From Planctomycetota bacterium (GTDB lineage: Bacteria; Planctomycetota; JAPUJT01): 64,000 nt of DNA. The stretch covers positions 113,244 to 177,243 of the forward strand of contig JAPUJT010000049.1 in assembly GCA_027296055.1 (NCBI GenBank), read 5' to 3'. Below are positions 49,500 through 58,211 of the stretch, piece by piece. The notes below the pieces were generated by a model. The model saw only the letters and a list, made by a program, of their open reading frames with translations, did no database searches and was not told the DNA's origin. The position numbers and the translations under genes were made by a program. Numbering within the stretch: position 1 is the first letter of the stretch; every line of letters starts with the position of its first letter.

Positions 49500-50258
49500 T
49501 CAAGGGGAACCGAGGCGCGCGCGCAGAGTCTTCCACCTCTCGGGCCATCGGGGGGGAAGATCGGGGTTCTCGGCGATGAGGGTCTCGATCACCTTCCGCG
49601 CATCGTCCCCTCTCCCCTCGTCCAGGTAGACCTCGGCCAGGGCGATCCGATTGGGTGGGTGATCCGGCGCGATCTCGAACGCCTCTTCCAGATTCTCCAG
49701 GGCGAGCTCCGTATCCCCCACGCTGATCGGAAAGCCAGGGGCCTGATGATAGAGCTGACCGAGGAGGAGCAGGGGAGCGGCGTTCTCGAACGTCCGATCC
49801 AGCCGGACCGCCTCGGTGGCCTCCGTCTCGATCGTCGAGACGAGCTGTCTCCCCCCGACGCTTCGGGTCTCTGCGAGGAGTCCGGCTGCGAGGGCGAGGA
49901 AGTACCGGGCCTCGACCCGTCGGGGCTGGAGGACCTTGGCTCGCTTGCAGTTCTGAAGGGCCTCGGCGGATGTGGTTGCCTGGACCTCCTCCGACGGGGT
50001 CGCCTGGGCGATCCGACAGAGAGTTCTCGCCCCCTTCCAGAGTGCGGCGAAGGTCTCACCATCTCGCTGGATCGAGACGCGGTAGAGGTGAGCCGCCTCG
50101 TCGAGGGCTTCGAGATCTCCTGGGCGGGGCTGGATCGTGTCGGCCTTCCCGAGAGGATCCTCGACCTTCCAGTACGGGCCGTTAGCCTCGCTCGGAGGCT
50201 CCGGCGTGGCCGCACAGGCGACGAGCAGAAACAAAAGGATCGTGGGCGTCGGCTTCAC
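49500..50258 (-). CDS. TPR/TatT-like lipoprotein
   Basis: LLFLLVACAA; ENAAPLLLLGQLYHQAPGFPISVGDTELALENLEEAFEIAPDHPPNRIALAEVYLDEGR. Confidence 0.65.
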   Translation of the reverse strand: MKPTPTILLFLLVACAATPEPPSEANGPYWKVEDPLGKADTIQPRPGDLEALDEAAHLYRVSIQRDGETFAALWKGARTLCRIAQATPSEEVQATTSAEALQNCKRAKVLQPRRVEARYFLALAAGLLAETRSVGGRQLVSTIETEATEAVRLDRTFENAAPLLLLGQLYHQAPGFPISVGDTELALENLEEAFEIAPDHPPNRIALAEVYLDEGRGDDARKVIETLIAENPDLPPRWPERWKTLRARLGSP

Positions 50259-51097
50259 TCGGCTTCCTCACCATAAAGACGGACCGCTTCCGCGAACGCC
50301 TTCGGGTCCAGCGTTACGAGTCGATCAATCCGGAACTCGGCGCAGATCTCGGCGCCTCGCTTCGTCTCCGAGAGGCGTTTCAAGGCCGCCCGGGTCTTCG
50401 CGATCCGGGGGTCCTTCCTCTCGGGCCCGATAGCCACGACCGGTTCCGTCGGCAGCTTCTCCGAGCGGAAGATCTCTTCCAGCTTTTCCAGGAGGCCCTT
50501 CATCTTCCCCAGAGTCCCGAGTTGCTCGTCGTCCAGCAGGATGGCCCCGTCCCCTTCCCGCGCCGTCTTGCGGATCGCCCTCAGGGGCTTGCGCGTCTCT
50601 TCCACCTGAAGGGCATGTTTGCCTTTCCCCCGCAGGATGACCCGCGGAAGAAAGGCCGGATCGAACAGATGATTGCTCACGATCTTGACGCCCTTCAGCG
50701 ACTCGAGGTTCGAGTGCCGCCCCTTCTTCGCCAGGATGTGAAAGGTCTGCGTCGACTTCCCCCGGCGCACGACCTGAAGGAACGGGTCGAGCTGGAGGCT
50801 CTCTCTGTATCGCAGGTAGAAGGAGAGGCTGACGATCCCCAGAGGCGGGCTCTCCTTCCGGATGTAGTCGAGGGCGGGTTCCGCCTCGGGGAAAAAGATG
50901 CACCGGATCGTGCCCTCCGGGAGTCCTCCATCGATCTCGATGCATCGAGCAAATGCCTGCATCGTCTTCTTCGCCTGCTCGGTCGTGCCGGGCGATCCGG
51001 GGTGACAGACCACGATCCGGATCGGCTCGATCTCCTGCATCGGCGAGAGGAGCCAGAAGGGTATCAACGCGGCTGCGAGATGCCTCTTGGACAGCAT
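50255..51097 (-). CDS. PhnD-like periplasmic phosphate/phosphonate-binding-type protein
   Basis: Signal-like N-terminus; PPLGIVSLSFYLRYRESLQLDPFLQVVRRGKSTQTFHILAKKGRHSNLESLKGVKIV. Confidence 0.6.
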   Translation of the reverse strand: MLSKRHLAAALIPFWLLSPMQEIEPIRIVVCHPGSPGTTEQAKKTMQAFARCIEIDGGLPEGTIRCIFFPEAEPALDYIRKESPPLGIVSLSFYLRYRESLQLDPFLQVVRRGKSTQTFHILAKKGRHSNLESLKGVKIVSNHLFDPAFLPRVILRGKGKHALQVEETRKPLRAIRKTAREGDGAILLDDEQLGTLGKMKGLLEKLEEIFRSEKLPTEPVVAIGPERKDPRIAKTRAALKRLSETKRGAEICAEFRIDRLVTLDPKAFAEAVRLYGEEAE

Positions 51098-51100
51098 CGG

Positions 51101-51565
51101 TCAGGTGAGATCCCAGAGCGGCAAGTTCACTTCGGGGTCGAGGCGTCTTTCCAGCCGGCCTTCGTGGCGGGTGATGACGAACTCACCCGTGACGCAGATC
51201 GTTCCCCGGAAGAGATGGCCCGCGTGGACCCCGGTAGGGGAACCGAGCACGACGTGCGCGTGGATGAGCGGTTCTCCGTCCCTCCAGCCGATGTTCCCCG
51301 TCAGACCCACGAGCTCGAAATTCCCCGTGAGGGAGATGCGGTCGTATTCCTTGCTGGAGACGTTGAAGTAGCCGATCTCCGGATCCGACACCGCCCCTAT
51401 CGCCGTGATGCTGGCGGCGCCGATCTCTTCATCTCGGGCGATGCTTCGCAGCGACTCCATCACCTCGTCCCCGACCTTCAACTGGAGGAAGTGGGTCTCC
51501 CCCCTCTTTTGGTAGATCAAGTTGGCGCTCCCAAAGAGTAATCGAGGATCAGCCACACACGACAT
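51101..51565 (-). CDS. PCC/DUF296-domain protein
   Basis: HFLQLKVGDEVMESLRSIARDEEIGAASITAIGAVSDPEIGYF...GEPLIHAHVVLGSPTGVHAGHLFRGTI; start ATG 51565. Confidence 0.8.
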   Translation of the reverse strand: MSCVADPRLLFGSANLIYQKRGETHFLQLKVGDEVMESLRSIARDEEIGAASITAIGAVSDPEIGYFNVSSKEYDRISLTGNFELVGLTGNIGWRDGEPLIHAHVVLGSPTGVHAGHLFRGTICVTGEFVITRHEGRLERRLDPEVNLPLWDLT

Positions 51566-51638
51566 CGACTCATCATCTTGCCAACGACGCCCCCGGGTCG
51601 CAAGATGGCTCGGAGTCAGTCTGGAAAGGAACCGAGCC

Positions 51639-52496
51639 GTGAAGCCCGAGCCCGCATCGTTGCGAGAGCTGTACGATAACCACCCGCTCACCGAGGCGTC
51701 GATCCTCGAAAGAGTGCGGAAGGAGGGGAAGGACCTCAACGCCCTCACCGAGGAGGACCTCTGCCGGGACCCACAGGGTGGCATCACGGATCAGAACCAT
51801 ATCGGCGGCGCCGATGCCGTCCGGCGGCTGGCGGCCGAGGCGGAGGTGACCGGGTCGTCCGTCGTCCTCGACATCGGCTGCGGGCTCGGCGGACCCGCCC
51901 GTGTCCTGGCCGATAAATCGGGCTGCCACGTCGTGGGCATCGATCTGACCCTTTCGCGTCTCGCCGCGGCGATTCGTCTCACTCGAAAGATATCGATGAA
52001 GGGCAGGGCAAGCTTCGCCGCCGGAGACGCCCGTCACCTGCCTCTGCTCGAGGGTCGTATCGACGTGATATGGGGTCAGAGCGCCTGGCTCCACATCCCG
52101 GAAAAGAAGCGACTCCTCGAGGAGTGCTGGAGGGTCCTGTGCCCAGGGGGAATGATCGCGATGGAAGACACCTTTCTGGGAGACGCGCCCGGGGGGGGGG
52201 CGGCGGATCAGGTGGATCGTCTCTCCCGGATCTGGATGGCCCATCTGATCTCCCTGCGGGGATGGACCGATCTCATCTCGAGGTCAGGATTCGAGGTGAC
52301 GTCCACGGCTGATCTCACGCCGCTCCTGTCGCGTTCGGCAACCCGCATGCTGCGCGTCCTGGGGGGAACGGACTGGCCGGATGAAAAGGAGGCATGGGTC
52401 ATTGCCGACCGCCTCGCAGCGAATGGTCGAATCGTCTATTCCCGCGTCCTCGCCCGGAAAAGGGAGAAAGGGGGACAGGCACCTCTTTCGAGCTAA
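51639..52496 (+). CDS. SAM-dependent methyltransferase (UbiE/glycine-sarcosine MT-like)
   Basis: VVLDIGCGLGGPARVLADKSGCHVVGIDL; LPLLEGRIDVIWGQSAWLHIPEKKRLLEECWRVLCPGG; GTG start 51639. Confidence 0.85.
   Translation: MKPEPASLRELYDNHPLTEASILERVRKEGKDLNALTEEDLCRDPQGGITDQNHIGGADAVRRLAAEAEVTGSSVVLDIGCGLGGPARVLADKSGCHVVGIDLTLSRLAAAIRLTRKISMKGRASFAAGDARHLPLLEGRIDVIWGQSAWLHIPEKKRLLEECWRVLCPGGMIAMEDTFLGDAPGGGAADQVDRLSRIWMAHLISLRGWTDLISRSGFEVTSTADLTPLLSRSATRMLRVLGGTDWPDEKEAWVIADRLAANGRIVYSRVLARKREKGGQAPLSS
52471..52496. repeat. GGGGACAGGCACCT-type half element at convergent gene ends
   Basis: gggggacaggcacctctttcgagctaatttcgcggg; encodes the C-terminal GGQAPLSS tail and the stop codon. Confidence 0.45.
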
Positions 52497-53128
52497 TTTC
52501 GCGGGAGGCCCATGGCGTCCAGCTCGCGCTTGAGGTCCTGGACGTGGGCCCACATGTCGGGCTTCAGGCGGGCGTTGTAGAGGAGCGCCGCCGGATGGTA
52601 GAGGACCATGAATCGGCGGTCCGGGTAGGCGGGCAACGCGAAGAACTTTCCCGCCTCGTCCGCCATCGCGAAGTCCTTCTTCTCCGGATCCAGATGACGT
52701 AAGGAGGTCGCCCCCAAAAGAATGATGATCGCGGGGTTCGCCAGGGAGATCTGCTTTTCGAGGAAGGGGAGACACGCCTGTGCCTCCGCCTTCCCCGGCG
52801 TCCGGTTCTCGGGAGGGCGACACTTCACGACGTTGGCGATCAGCATGTCCCGGTTCGTGTCGATGCCGACCGATGCCATCACCTTGTCGAAGAGCTTACC
52901 CGCCTTTCCCACGAAGGCGGCGCCCTGCCGGTCCTCCTCCGCGCCCGGACCTTCCCCGATGGCCATGATTCCGGTGCCAGGCCGGCCCCGATCGACGACG
53001 ATCTGCTGCCTCGACTCGGCGAGGCCGCACTTCGTGCATCCCGAACCCGCCAGGCGATCTTTGAAATCCGCATAGGTGGGCGCCCCGAACAGCAGATTCC
53101 GCTGCTCGTCGAACAGGTCGAACTGCAT
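52493..53128 (-). CDS. Type-4 uracil-DNA glycosylase (Fe-S)
   Basis: CTKCGLAESRQQIVVDRGRPGTGIMAIGEGPGAEEDRQGAAFVGKAGKLFD; VVKCRPPENRTP; VLYHPAALLY. Confidence 0.9.
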   Translation of the reverse strand: MQFDLFDEQRNLLFGAPTYADFKDRLAGSGCTKCGLAESRQQIVVDRGRPGTGIMAIGEGPGAEEDRQGAAFVGKAGKLFDKVMASVGIDTNRDMLIANVVKCRPPENRTPGKAEAQACLPFLEKQISLANPAIIILLGATSLRHLDPEKKDFAMADEAGKFFALPAYPDRRFMVLYHPAALLYNARLKPDMWAHVQDLKRELDAMGLPRN

Positions 53129-53487
53129 CTCTCCCCCTCCGTGCTGCAGTCACCAATCCGCCAGCATCTTTAACTGATGGGGCCGACATGCTTCGCGCCG
53201 GGGCCACAACGAGATTTCGCCATGAACCTATGAATTCCTGCCAGTCCGACCCCACTTTGAATCTGACTTCCGGCCTCAGGCACGGGCGTTTATTCCCAAC
53301 GACTGTCCAGGCTTAGATCGATCCCGGTTCCATTCCGGGACAGGCGGCACGCCGCTTGCTCCTCAGTGTGTGTGAGAGAAGACAATTCGCCGGGCGGTCT
53401 CGGATTCTCCTCCCCCAGTGCCGGGGCCGCCCACCTTGATCGCTCGGGGGGGTGGGAAATCCCGGGCCAGGACGCCAGGAGGTTGCC

Positions 53488-53715
53488 ATGAGTAGTGAGC
53501 CTAAAACGAGACTACGAAGAAGGCCCGGGAAGAGCGTCGGCGCCCACGGTTCATCGCTCTGCCCCTTGTGCGGCACCTTGGTTCCGCCGGAGTTGCTCGA
53601 GCTGCACGCCTGGGCGGAGGACTGGGTCCTGGAGACGATCCGCGAGAAGAACCCCTCCTGGGTAGATTCCGACGGCGCGTGCGAGAAGTGCGTGGAGTAT
53701 TACCAGAAGCTGTAG
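53488..53715 (+). CDS. Small zinc-ribbon-like hypothetical protein
   Basis: CPLCGTLVPPELLELH...ACEKCVEYY; ATG with AGGAGG upstream. Confidence 0.65.
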   Translation: MSSEPKTRLRRRPGKSVGAHGSSLCPLCGTLVPPELLELHAWAEDWVLETIREKNPSWVDSDGACEKCVEYYQKL

Positions 53716-53742
53716 ATCGGTCCCTAAATCTTGCCTCACACG

Positions 53743-53780
53743 AGGGGAAGGTCCTGTAGAAGGTGGGACCTTCCCCCTCT
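53743..53780. terminator. Hairpin, candidate terminator
   Basis: GAGGGGAAGGTCC-tgtagaaggtg-GGACCTTCCCCcTC, 11-bp perfect stem. Confidence 0.6.
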
Positions 53781-53845
53781 CCTTTGCCCCCGAGTGGACA
53801 CCGGCGCCGTTTGGCCGGACAATAGTCCCGGAAGGAGGCGATGTC

Positions 53846-54856
53846 ATGAGCGCCGAGCCGCACGATGGGAAAAAGGAACAAGACCCCTCTCAGGGGCTGA
53901 GCAAGTCGAGGGGGCTTCTCGAGGCCCTCTCACGTGAAATCTCCGGGCTGGCCAAGCTGGTGGGCCCGTCCGTCGCCCGGGTCGAGGTGATGCGACCTCG
54001 CGGGACATCCTCTTCACGGGGACCCATATCCGGGAACGGTTCCGGCGCCGTGATGGCGTCGGACGGTTTCATTGCGACCAATAGCCACGTGGCCGGAGGG
54101 TCGATCGCCTGCCAGGTCTCTCTCCCCGACGGCTCGACGTATCTCGCGGACGTCGTGGGGGATGACCCTTCGACCGACCTGGCGATCCTCCGGGTCGACG
54201 CGACAGACCTCTCTCCGATTGCTCTGGGCGATTCGAATAGCCTGGAGGTAGGAGAGTGGGTGATGGCGATCGGCAACCCTCTCGGCCTTCAGAACACTTA
54301 CTCCACCGGGATCGTGAGCGCCCTCGGCCGCTCCCTCCGATCCGAGTCAGGCCGGAGGATCGAGGGCGTGATCCAGACGGACGCCCCACTGAACCCGGGA
54401 TCGTCCGGAGGTCCCCTCGTCGACGTGAGGGGAAAGGTGATCGGGATCAACACGGCGATCGCCTTCCCCGCGCAGGGCATCTGCTTCGCCGTCCCTGTGA
54501 ACACCCTGAGGTTCGTCTACGAGGAGATCCGGCGCCACGGGCGGGTCTTGAGGGGATACATCGGCGTGAGCGGGATGACGGTCGTCTTGCCCAGAAAGAT
54601 CCGGGACGGGGCGGAGCTCTCCGGAGAGGGCGGTGCCCAGGTCGTGGAGGTCCTGCCTGATGGACCGGCCGCTGCCGCCGGAATTCGTCCGGGGGACATC
54701 ATCGTGTCCCTCGAGGGAAAGCGGATCGAAAGCGTCGACGACATCCATCGAGGTCTGAGAGCGGGGAGCATCGGAAAGTCCCTGGAGGCGGAGGTCATCC
54801 GATCGGGACGCTCCCGATCCGTCAAGATCCGGCCGACGGAGGTCCCGGCCCCATAG
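53846..54856 (+). CDS. HtrA/DegP-like trypsin-like protease with PDZ domain
   Basis: TNSHVAGG, DLAILRV, GSSGGPLVD, PDZ GPAAAAGIRPGDIIVSLEGKRI. Confidence 0.9.
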   Translation: MSAEPHDGKKEQDPSQGLSKSRGLLEALSREISGLAKLVGPSVARVEVMRPRGTSSSRGPISGNGSGAVMASDGFIATNSHVAGGSIACQVSLPDGSTYLADVVGDDPSTDLAILRVDATDLSPIALGDSNSLEVGEWVMAIGNPLGLQNTYSTGIVSALGRSLRSESGRRIEGVIQTDAPLNPGSSGGPLVDVRGKVIGINTAIAFPAQGICFAVPVNTLRFVYEEIRRHGRVLRGYIGVSGMTVVLPRKIRDGAELSGEGGAQVVEVLPDGPAAAAGIRPGDIIVSLEGKRIESVDDIHRGLRAGSIGKSLEAEVIRSGRSRSVKIRPTEVPAP

Positions 54857-55817
54857 CCGGAGCCGCGGAACGTCGGGCACACCAGCGAAGATCGCTCCAC
54901 CCGAACCGACCGGGCGCTGGCAGGCCGCGGCGAATCTGCTCTTCCGAAAACGACAGCTTCGGACGGAGTCGATCGGGCAAGGGGTCGCAGGGGGGGTGGG
55001 GCTCCACCAAACCCTCCGTGAGGATCCGCACCTGAGCGAGGGAGACGAGCGGAATCGTCATCGCTCTCTCGCAGACCCAGCCGATCAAACGGTGAAGCGC
55101 CACAGGCAACGGAATCATCCGGGGCCGCTCACCCACGACATCCGCCACACGACGGACGGCCTCCGGCATCGTCAATTCTTCAGGACCCAGAACGGCAACG
55201 GTACTGCGCGAAAGATCCCCATCGATCAAGGAGGCCTCGAGCACGCGACCGACCTCCTCGATGGCAACGGGCCGCATCGGGAGGGCGCGAAAGCCCACGA
55301 GACCAAAGATGGGAAACGTGTGAAAGGCCCGGCTGAGGTGATCGAGCATATGATCCCCGCGGCCGTAGATGACTCCCGATTTGATGACCGTGTAGTCGAG
55401 TCCCGACGACCTGACGATCTCCTCGGCGGCCCACTTCGATTCGTGGTACGGGGAGCCACAGTCAGGCCTCGCTCGAAGGAAGCTGAGGAGGAGGACCTTG
55501 CCGACGCCGGCCCGTCGGGCCGCGTTCACGACGTTTCGAGTCCCTTCGACATGCACCCGGCGATACGTCTGCTCGCCCATCTCCCGATTGATCCCCGCGC
55601 AGTGAGCCACTCCGTCACAGCCGGCGAACGCCTCGGTCAGCTTCGTCTCGTCTCCGATGCCGATCGGGGCGAGGGTCGAGCCGGGCAGGGTGCGTATGTC
55701 CTCATCCCTGCGATCGATGCCGCGTGAGATCAGTACGACGGAATGGCCGCGCATCGTGAGCCGGCGCGCCAGGTGGGCTCCGACGAGGCCCGTGCCTCCG
55801 GTGATAGCGATCTTCAT
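54822..55817 (-). CDS. NAD(P)-binding epimerase/NDUFA9-like SDR
   Basis: MKIAITGGTGLVGAHLARRLTMRGHSV; YHESKWAAEEIVRSSGLDYTVIKSGVIYGRGDHMLDHL; start ATG 55817. Confidence 0.85.
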   Translation of the reverse strand: MKIAITGGTGLVGAHLARRLTMRGHSVVLISRGIDRRDEDIRTLPGSTLAPIGIGDETKLTEAFAGCDGVAHCAGINREMGEQTYRRVHVEGTRNVVNAARRAGVGKVLLLSFLRARPDCGSPYHESKWAAEEIVRSSGLDYTVIKSGVIYGRGDHMLDHLSRAFHTFPIFGLVGFRALPMRPVAIEEVGRVLEASLIDGDLSRSTVAVLGPEELTMPEAVRRVADVVGERPRMIPLPVALHRLIGWVCERAMTIPLVSLAQVRILTEGLVEPHPPCDPLPDRLRPKLSFSEEQIRRGLPAPGRFGWSDLRWCARRSAAPAMGPGPPSAGS

Positions 55818-56803
55818 TTCAGACCTCCCCTGTTTCTTGCCGGCAAGAGCCAGCCGAGGAGCCCGCAAAGGGAAAAGCCGAGGCCATTCAGGAGTCCGTG
55901 AGTCACCGCCATCGTCGGGATATCGATGGTCGCGACATCCATGTACTCCCCGACGGCATAGATGCCCGCGAGGATCATGCCAACCAGTACCGTTCCGGAC
56001 GAGACGGCCAGGAGAGCTTGCGAGATGAGCGGCCGGGCCCTGGCCCCGCGTATGAGTGTGAGCATCGAGAGCGTCCCGAGAGAGGCCATGAGCACCGTCG
56101 ACGCGACGAGCTTGAGCACAGGCAAGTGTAGTACGAACCCCGCGGCGACGAGCGGGGTGCCGGCAACGATGCCGATCGTGGCCGCTACCCAGAGTCGGCG
56201 TGCCCAGATGGAGGAACGTCCGATGGCCTCTCCCACCGCGTCGGCGATGAGGGGGGCGGCGAATCCCGCATAGTGGAAGTGAACCGCCGCGAGGAGGATG
56301 AGCGGCTCCTCGTATCCGGACGGGGACAGCCCGTAGCGCGACACGAAGAGCCCGGCCCCGCCGACGGGGAGCAGCATGAGACCTGCGGACTGGCCGGCTC
56401 TATCCCTGTCGAGGGCGCGGAGCCGGAAGCATCCCGCCAATCCCGCGAGGGCGGTCAGAAGGACCCATCCGATGGAGCACGCGCCTGCCGTGACTCCAGT
56501 AGGGAATCCGTAGGAGGCGGCGACCAGGAGCGTCGCGACGGGCTGCAGGCGAATGGCGGCATGAAGCAGCTTTCGACCCCATCCCTCCCCGCCCGATCGG
56601 GCGGCGAGCCGGAGACCGAGAGGGACGATCGCCGTCGGAGCGAGCAGGAAGAGGGCGTCGATGAGTCCGAACGGTATCTCGGCCTGCCATGTGCGGAAAA
56701 GGACGAACAGCCAGGTGAGGATGCCGGCAAGCGCGGCCACCAAAGCGGATCCCCAGCCGAGGCGTTCTCCTTCCGTAGTGGAAGTCGTCTCCGGATGCAT
56801 CAT
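55814..56803 (-). CDS. YndJ-like integral membrane protein
   Basis: Multi-TM; AAVHFHYAGFAAPLIADAVGEAIGR. Confidence 0.7.
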   Translation of the reverse strand: MMHPETTSTTEGERLGWGSALVAALAGILTWLFVLFRTWQAEIPFGLIDALFLLAPTAIVPLGLRLAARSGGEGWGRKLLHAAIRLQPVATLLVAASYGFPTGVTAGACSIGWVLLTALAGLAGCFRLRALDRDRAGQSAGLMLLPVGGAGLFVSRYGLSPSGYEEPLILLAAVHFHYAGFAAPLIADAVGEAIGRSSIWARRLWVAATIGIVAGTPLVAAGFVLHLPVLKLVASTVLMASLGTLSMLTLIRGARARPLISQALLAVSSGTVLVGMILAGIYAVGEYMDVATIDIPTMAVTHGLLNGLGFSLCGLLGWLLPARNRGGLK

Positions 56804-56806
56804 CGG

Positions 56807-57211
56807 TCAGATCATCCTCAGAGCGGCCAGACCCAGCGTCACCGTCATGTACGCAGGCGCCAGGATGAAGGCCAGGTCGACAAGTCGGTTCATTCGCCTC
56901 AGTTCGCGATCGTAGTAGAAGAGCTGCACCGGGAGTCGCAGGAGCCAGAAGGCGGAGATTCCTCCCGCGACGAACCGGCCGAGGGGCGGTCCGGAGGCGA
57001 GCTCGGGGGCGAAGGCGAGGCAGGCGACACCGAACTCGATGACGACGAAAACGATGAAGATCGAGTGAACGATGAAGATCTGCCGGACGATGGGCGAGAC
57101 CCTGGACAGGTTCTCACTGTACTGCAGCTTCCTCGGCACGAAGAGGTTGGCCGCGGCGATCAGGAGATGGATGACTCCGGCCACCTGGATGGCGGGCACG
57201 AGCAAGTTCAT
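56807..57211 (-). CDS. Small integral membrane protein, hypothetical
   Basis: MNLLVPAIQVAGVIHLLIAAANLFVPRKLQY; four hydrophobic segments; overlaps the upstream stop by 4 bp. Confidence 0.75.
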   Translation of the reverse strand: MNLLVPAIQVAGVIHLLIAAANLFVPRKLQYSENLSRVSPIVRQIFIVHSIFIVFVVIEFGVACLAFAPELASGPPLGRFVAGGISAFWLLRLPVQLFYYDRELRRMNRLVDLAFILAPAYMTVTLGLAALRMI

Positions 57212-57627
57212 GGCATCCTCCCGGTCGGTCGTTCGCAGGCGCCCTCGTCGCAGCGTCGGCGAGAGGCCACCTGGCGGTAAACCCAACGCACCAGCTTCAT
57301 TCCGAACGGGAGGCGGCTGGCGAGGCGAAGCGGCCAGAGCCACCAGATCGCCCGGATGAGATACACGACTCCATCCGCTCCTCCCAGAACCTCGCCCGTA
57401 GCGGTCAGGACTCGCATCTCGCTCAGCAGTTGCTCCTCCGGTAGTCCGAGTCGTTGGCGGACCCAGGGTGTCTGGAGGGGGGCGAGGCGAAATCCTGCTC
57501 TCTCGAGTCGACCGCGGAACCGCTCGACCAGCCTTATGCAGAGGGGGCAGGATCCGTCGTACAGGACCCAGGCCTCCCCCTGGGATAGGTCAGTTTTGTC
57601 AGTTGTTTCTGTATAGACTGAAATCAT
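57208..57627 (-). CDS. DCC-family (DUF393) thiol-disulfide oxidoreductase-like protein
   Basis: WVLYDGSCPLCIRLVERFRGR DxxCPLC motif. Confidence 0.88.
   Translation of the reverse strand: MISVYTETTDKTDLSQGEAWVLYDGSCPLCIRLVERFRGRLERAGFRLAPLQTPWVRQRLGLPEEQLLSEMRVLTATGEVLGGADGVVYLIRAIWWLWPLRLASRLPFGMKLVRWVYRQVASRRRCDEGACERPTGRMP
57606..57623. promoter_or_regulatory. Candidate operator of the GbsR-like regulator at the DCC gene start
   Basis: TTTCTGTATAGACTGAAA imperfect dyad, similar to the 58212-58237 sites. Confidence 0.4.
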
Positions 57628-57661
57628 TGGCCTTAAAAATAGGCGCCGACAGCGCCCCTCC

Positions 57662-58198
57662 TTATCCTGCCTTCCAACCGATCAGCTTCGTGACCTTTCC
57701 ACCCATCTTGGCGAGCTTGCGCAGGGCGCCGGGGGGAAGCCGTCGAATCTCCCCGTAGCAAGCCGTCGTTGTCTCGAAGAACTCGAGCATTTGACCCAGC
57801 TGTCGCGCCGTGTAGGCGTCTGCGGGCTTCTTCTGGTTCAGGTCCTGGACCGTCTCTCTCAGGACTGCCAGGGTCGGATCGATCTCGCGGCGCTTGCGCT
57901 CGTCCATCACCACCTGGAAGAGCCGCCAGACGTCTTTGAGCGATTCGAAGTGGTCCCGGCGATCGCCCATCACGTGGACGATCTTCACCAGACCCCAGCT
58001 TTGTAGCTCCTTGAGGCTGGTGCTCACGTTCGAGCGGGCCACCGAGAGAGTATTTGCGATGTCCTCGGCGTGGAGGGGCTGCGGGGATAGGTACAGGAGG
58101 GCGTGGACCTGGGCCACGGTGCGATTGACTCCCCAGCGGGTCCCCATCTCCCCCCAGTGGAGGATGAATTTCTGGACCACGGAAGAGAGCTTGGGCAT
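57662..58198 (-). CDS. GbsR/MarR-family transcriptional regulator
   Basis: FILHWGEMGTRWGVNRTVAQVHALLYLSPQPLHAEDIANTLSVARSNVSTSLKELQSWGLVK. Confidence 0.9.
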   Translation of the reverse strand: MPKLSSVVQKFILHWGEMGTRWGVNRTVAQVHALLYLSPQPLHAEDIANTLSVARSNVSTSLKELQSWGLVKIVHVMGDRRDHFESLKDVWRLFQVVMDERKRREIDPTLAVLRETVQDLNQKKPADAYTARQLGQMLEFFETTTACYGEIRRLPPGALRKLAKMGGKVTKLIGWKAG

Positions 58199-58211
58199 TG
58201 GTTTCTCCTGT

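Noticed and set aside
53320-53345. T-arm-like hairpin CCCGG-TTCCATT-CCGGG, possible tRNA remnant
   Set aside because: Stem and loop sizes match a tRNA T-arm, but no acceptor, D or anticodon arms could be found; a tRNAscan run would settle it.
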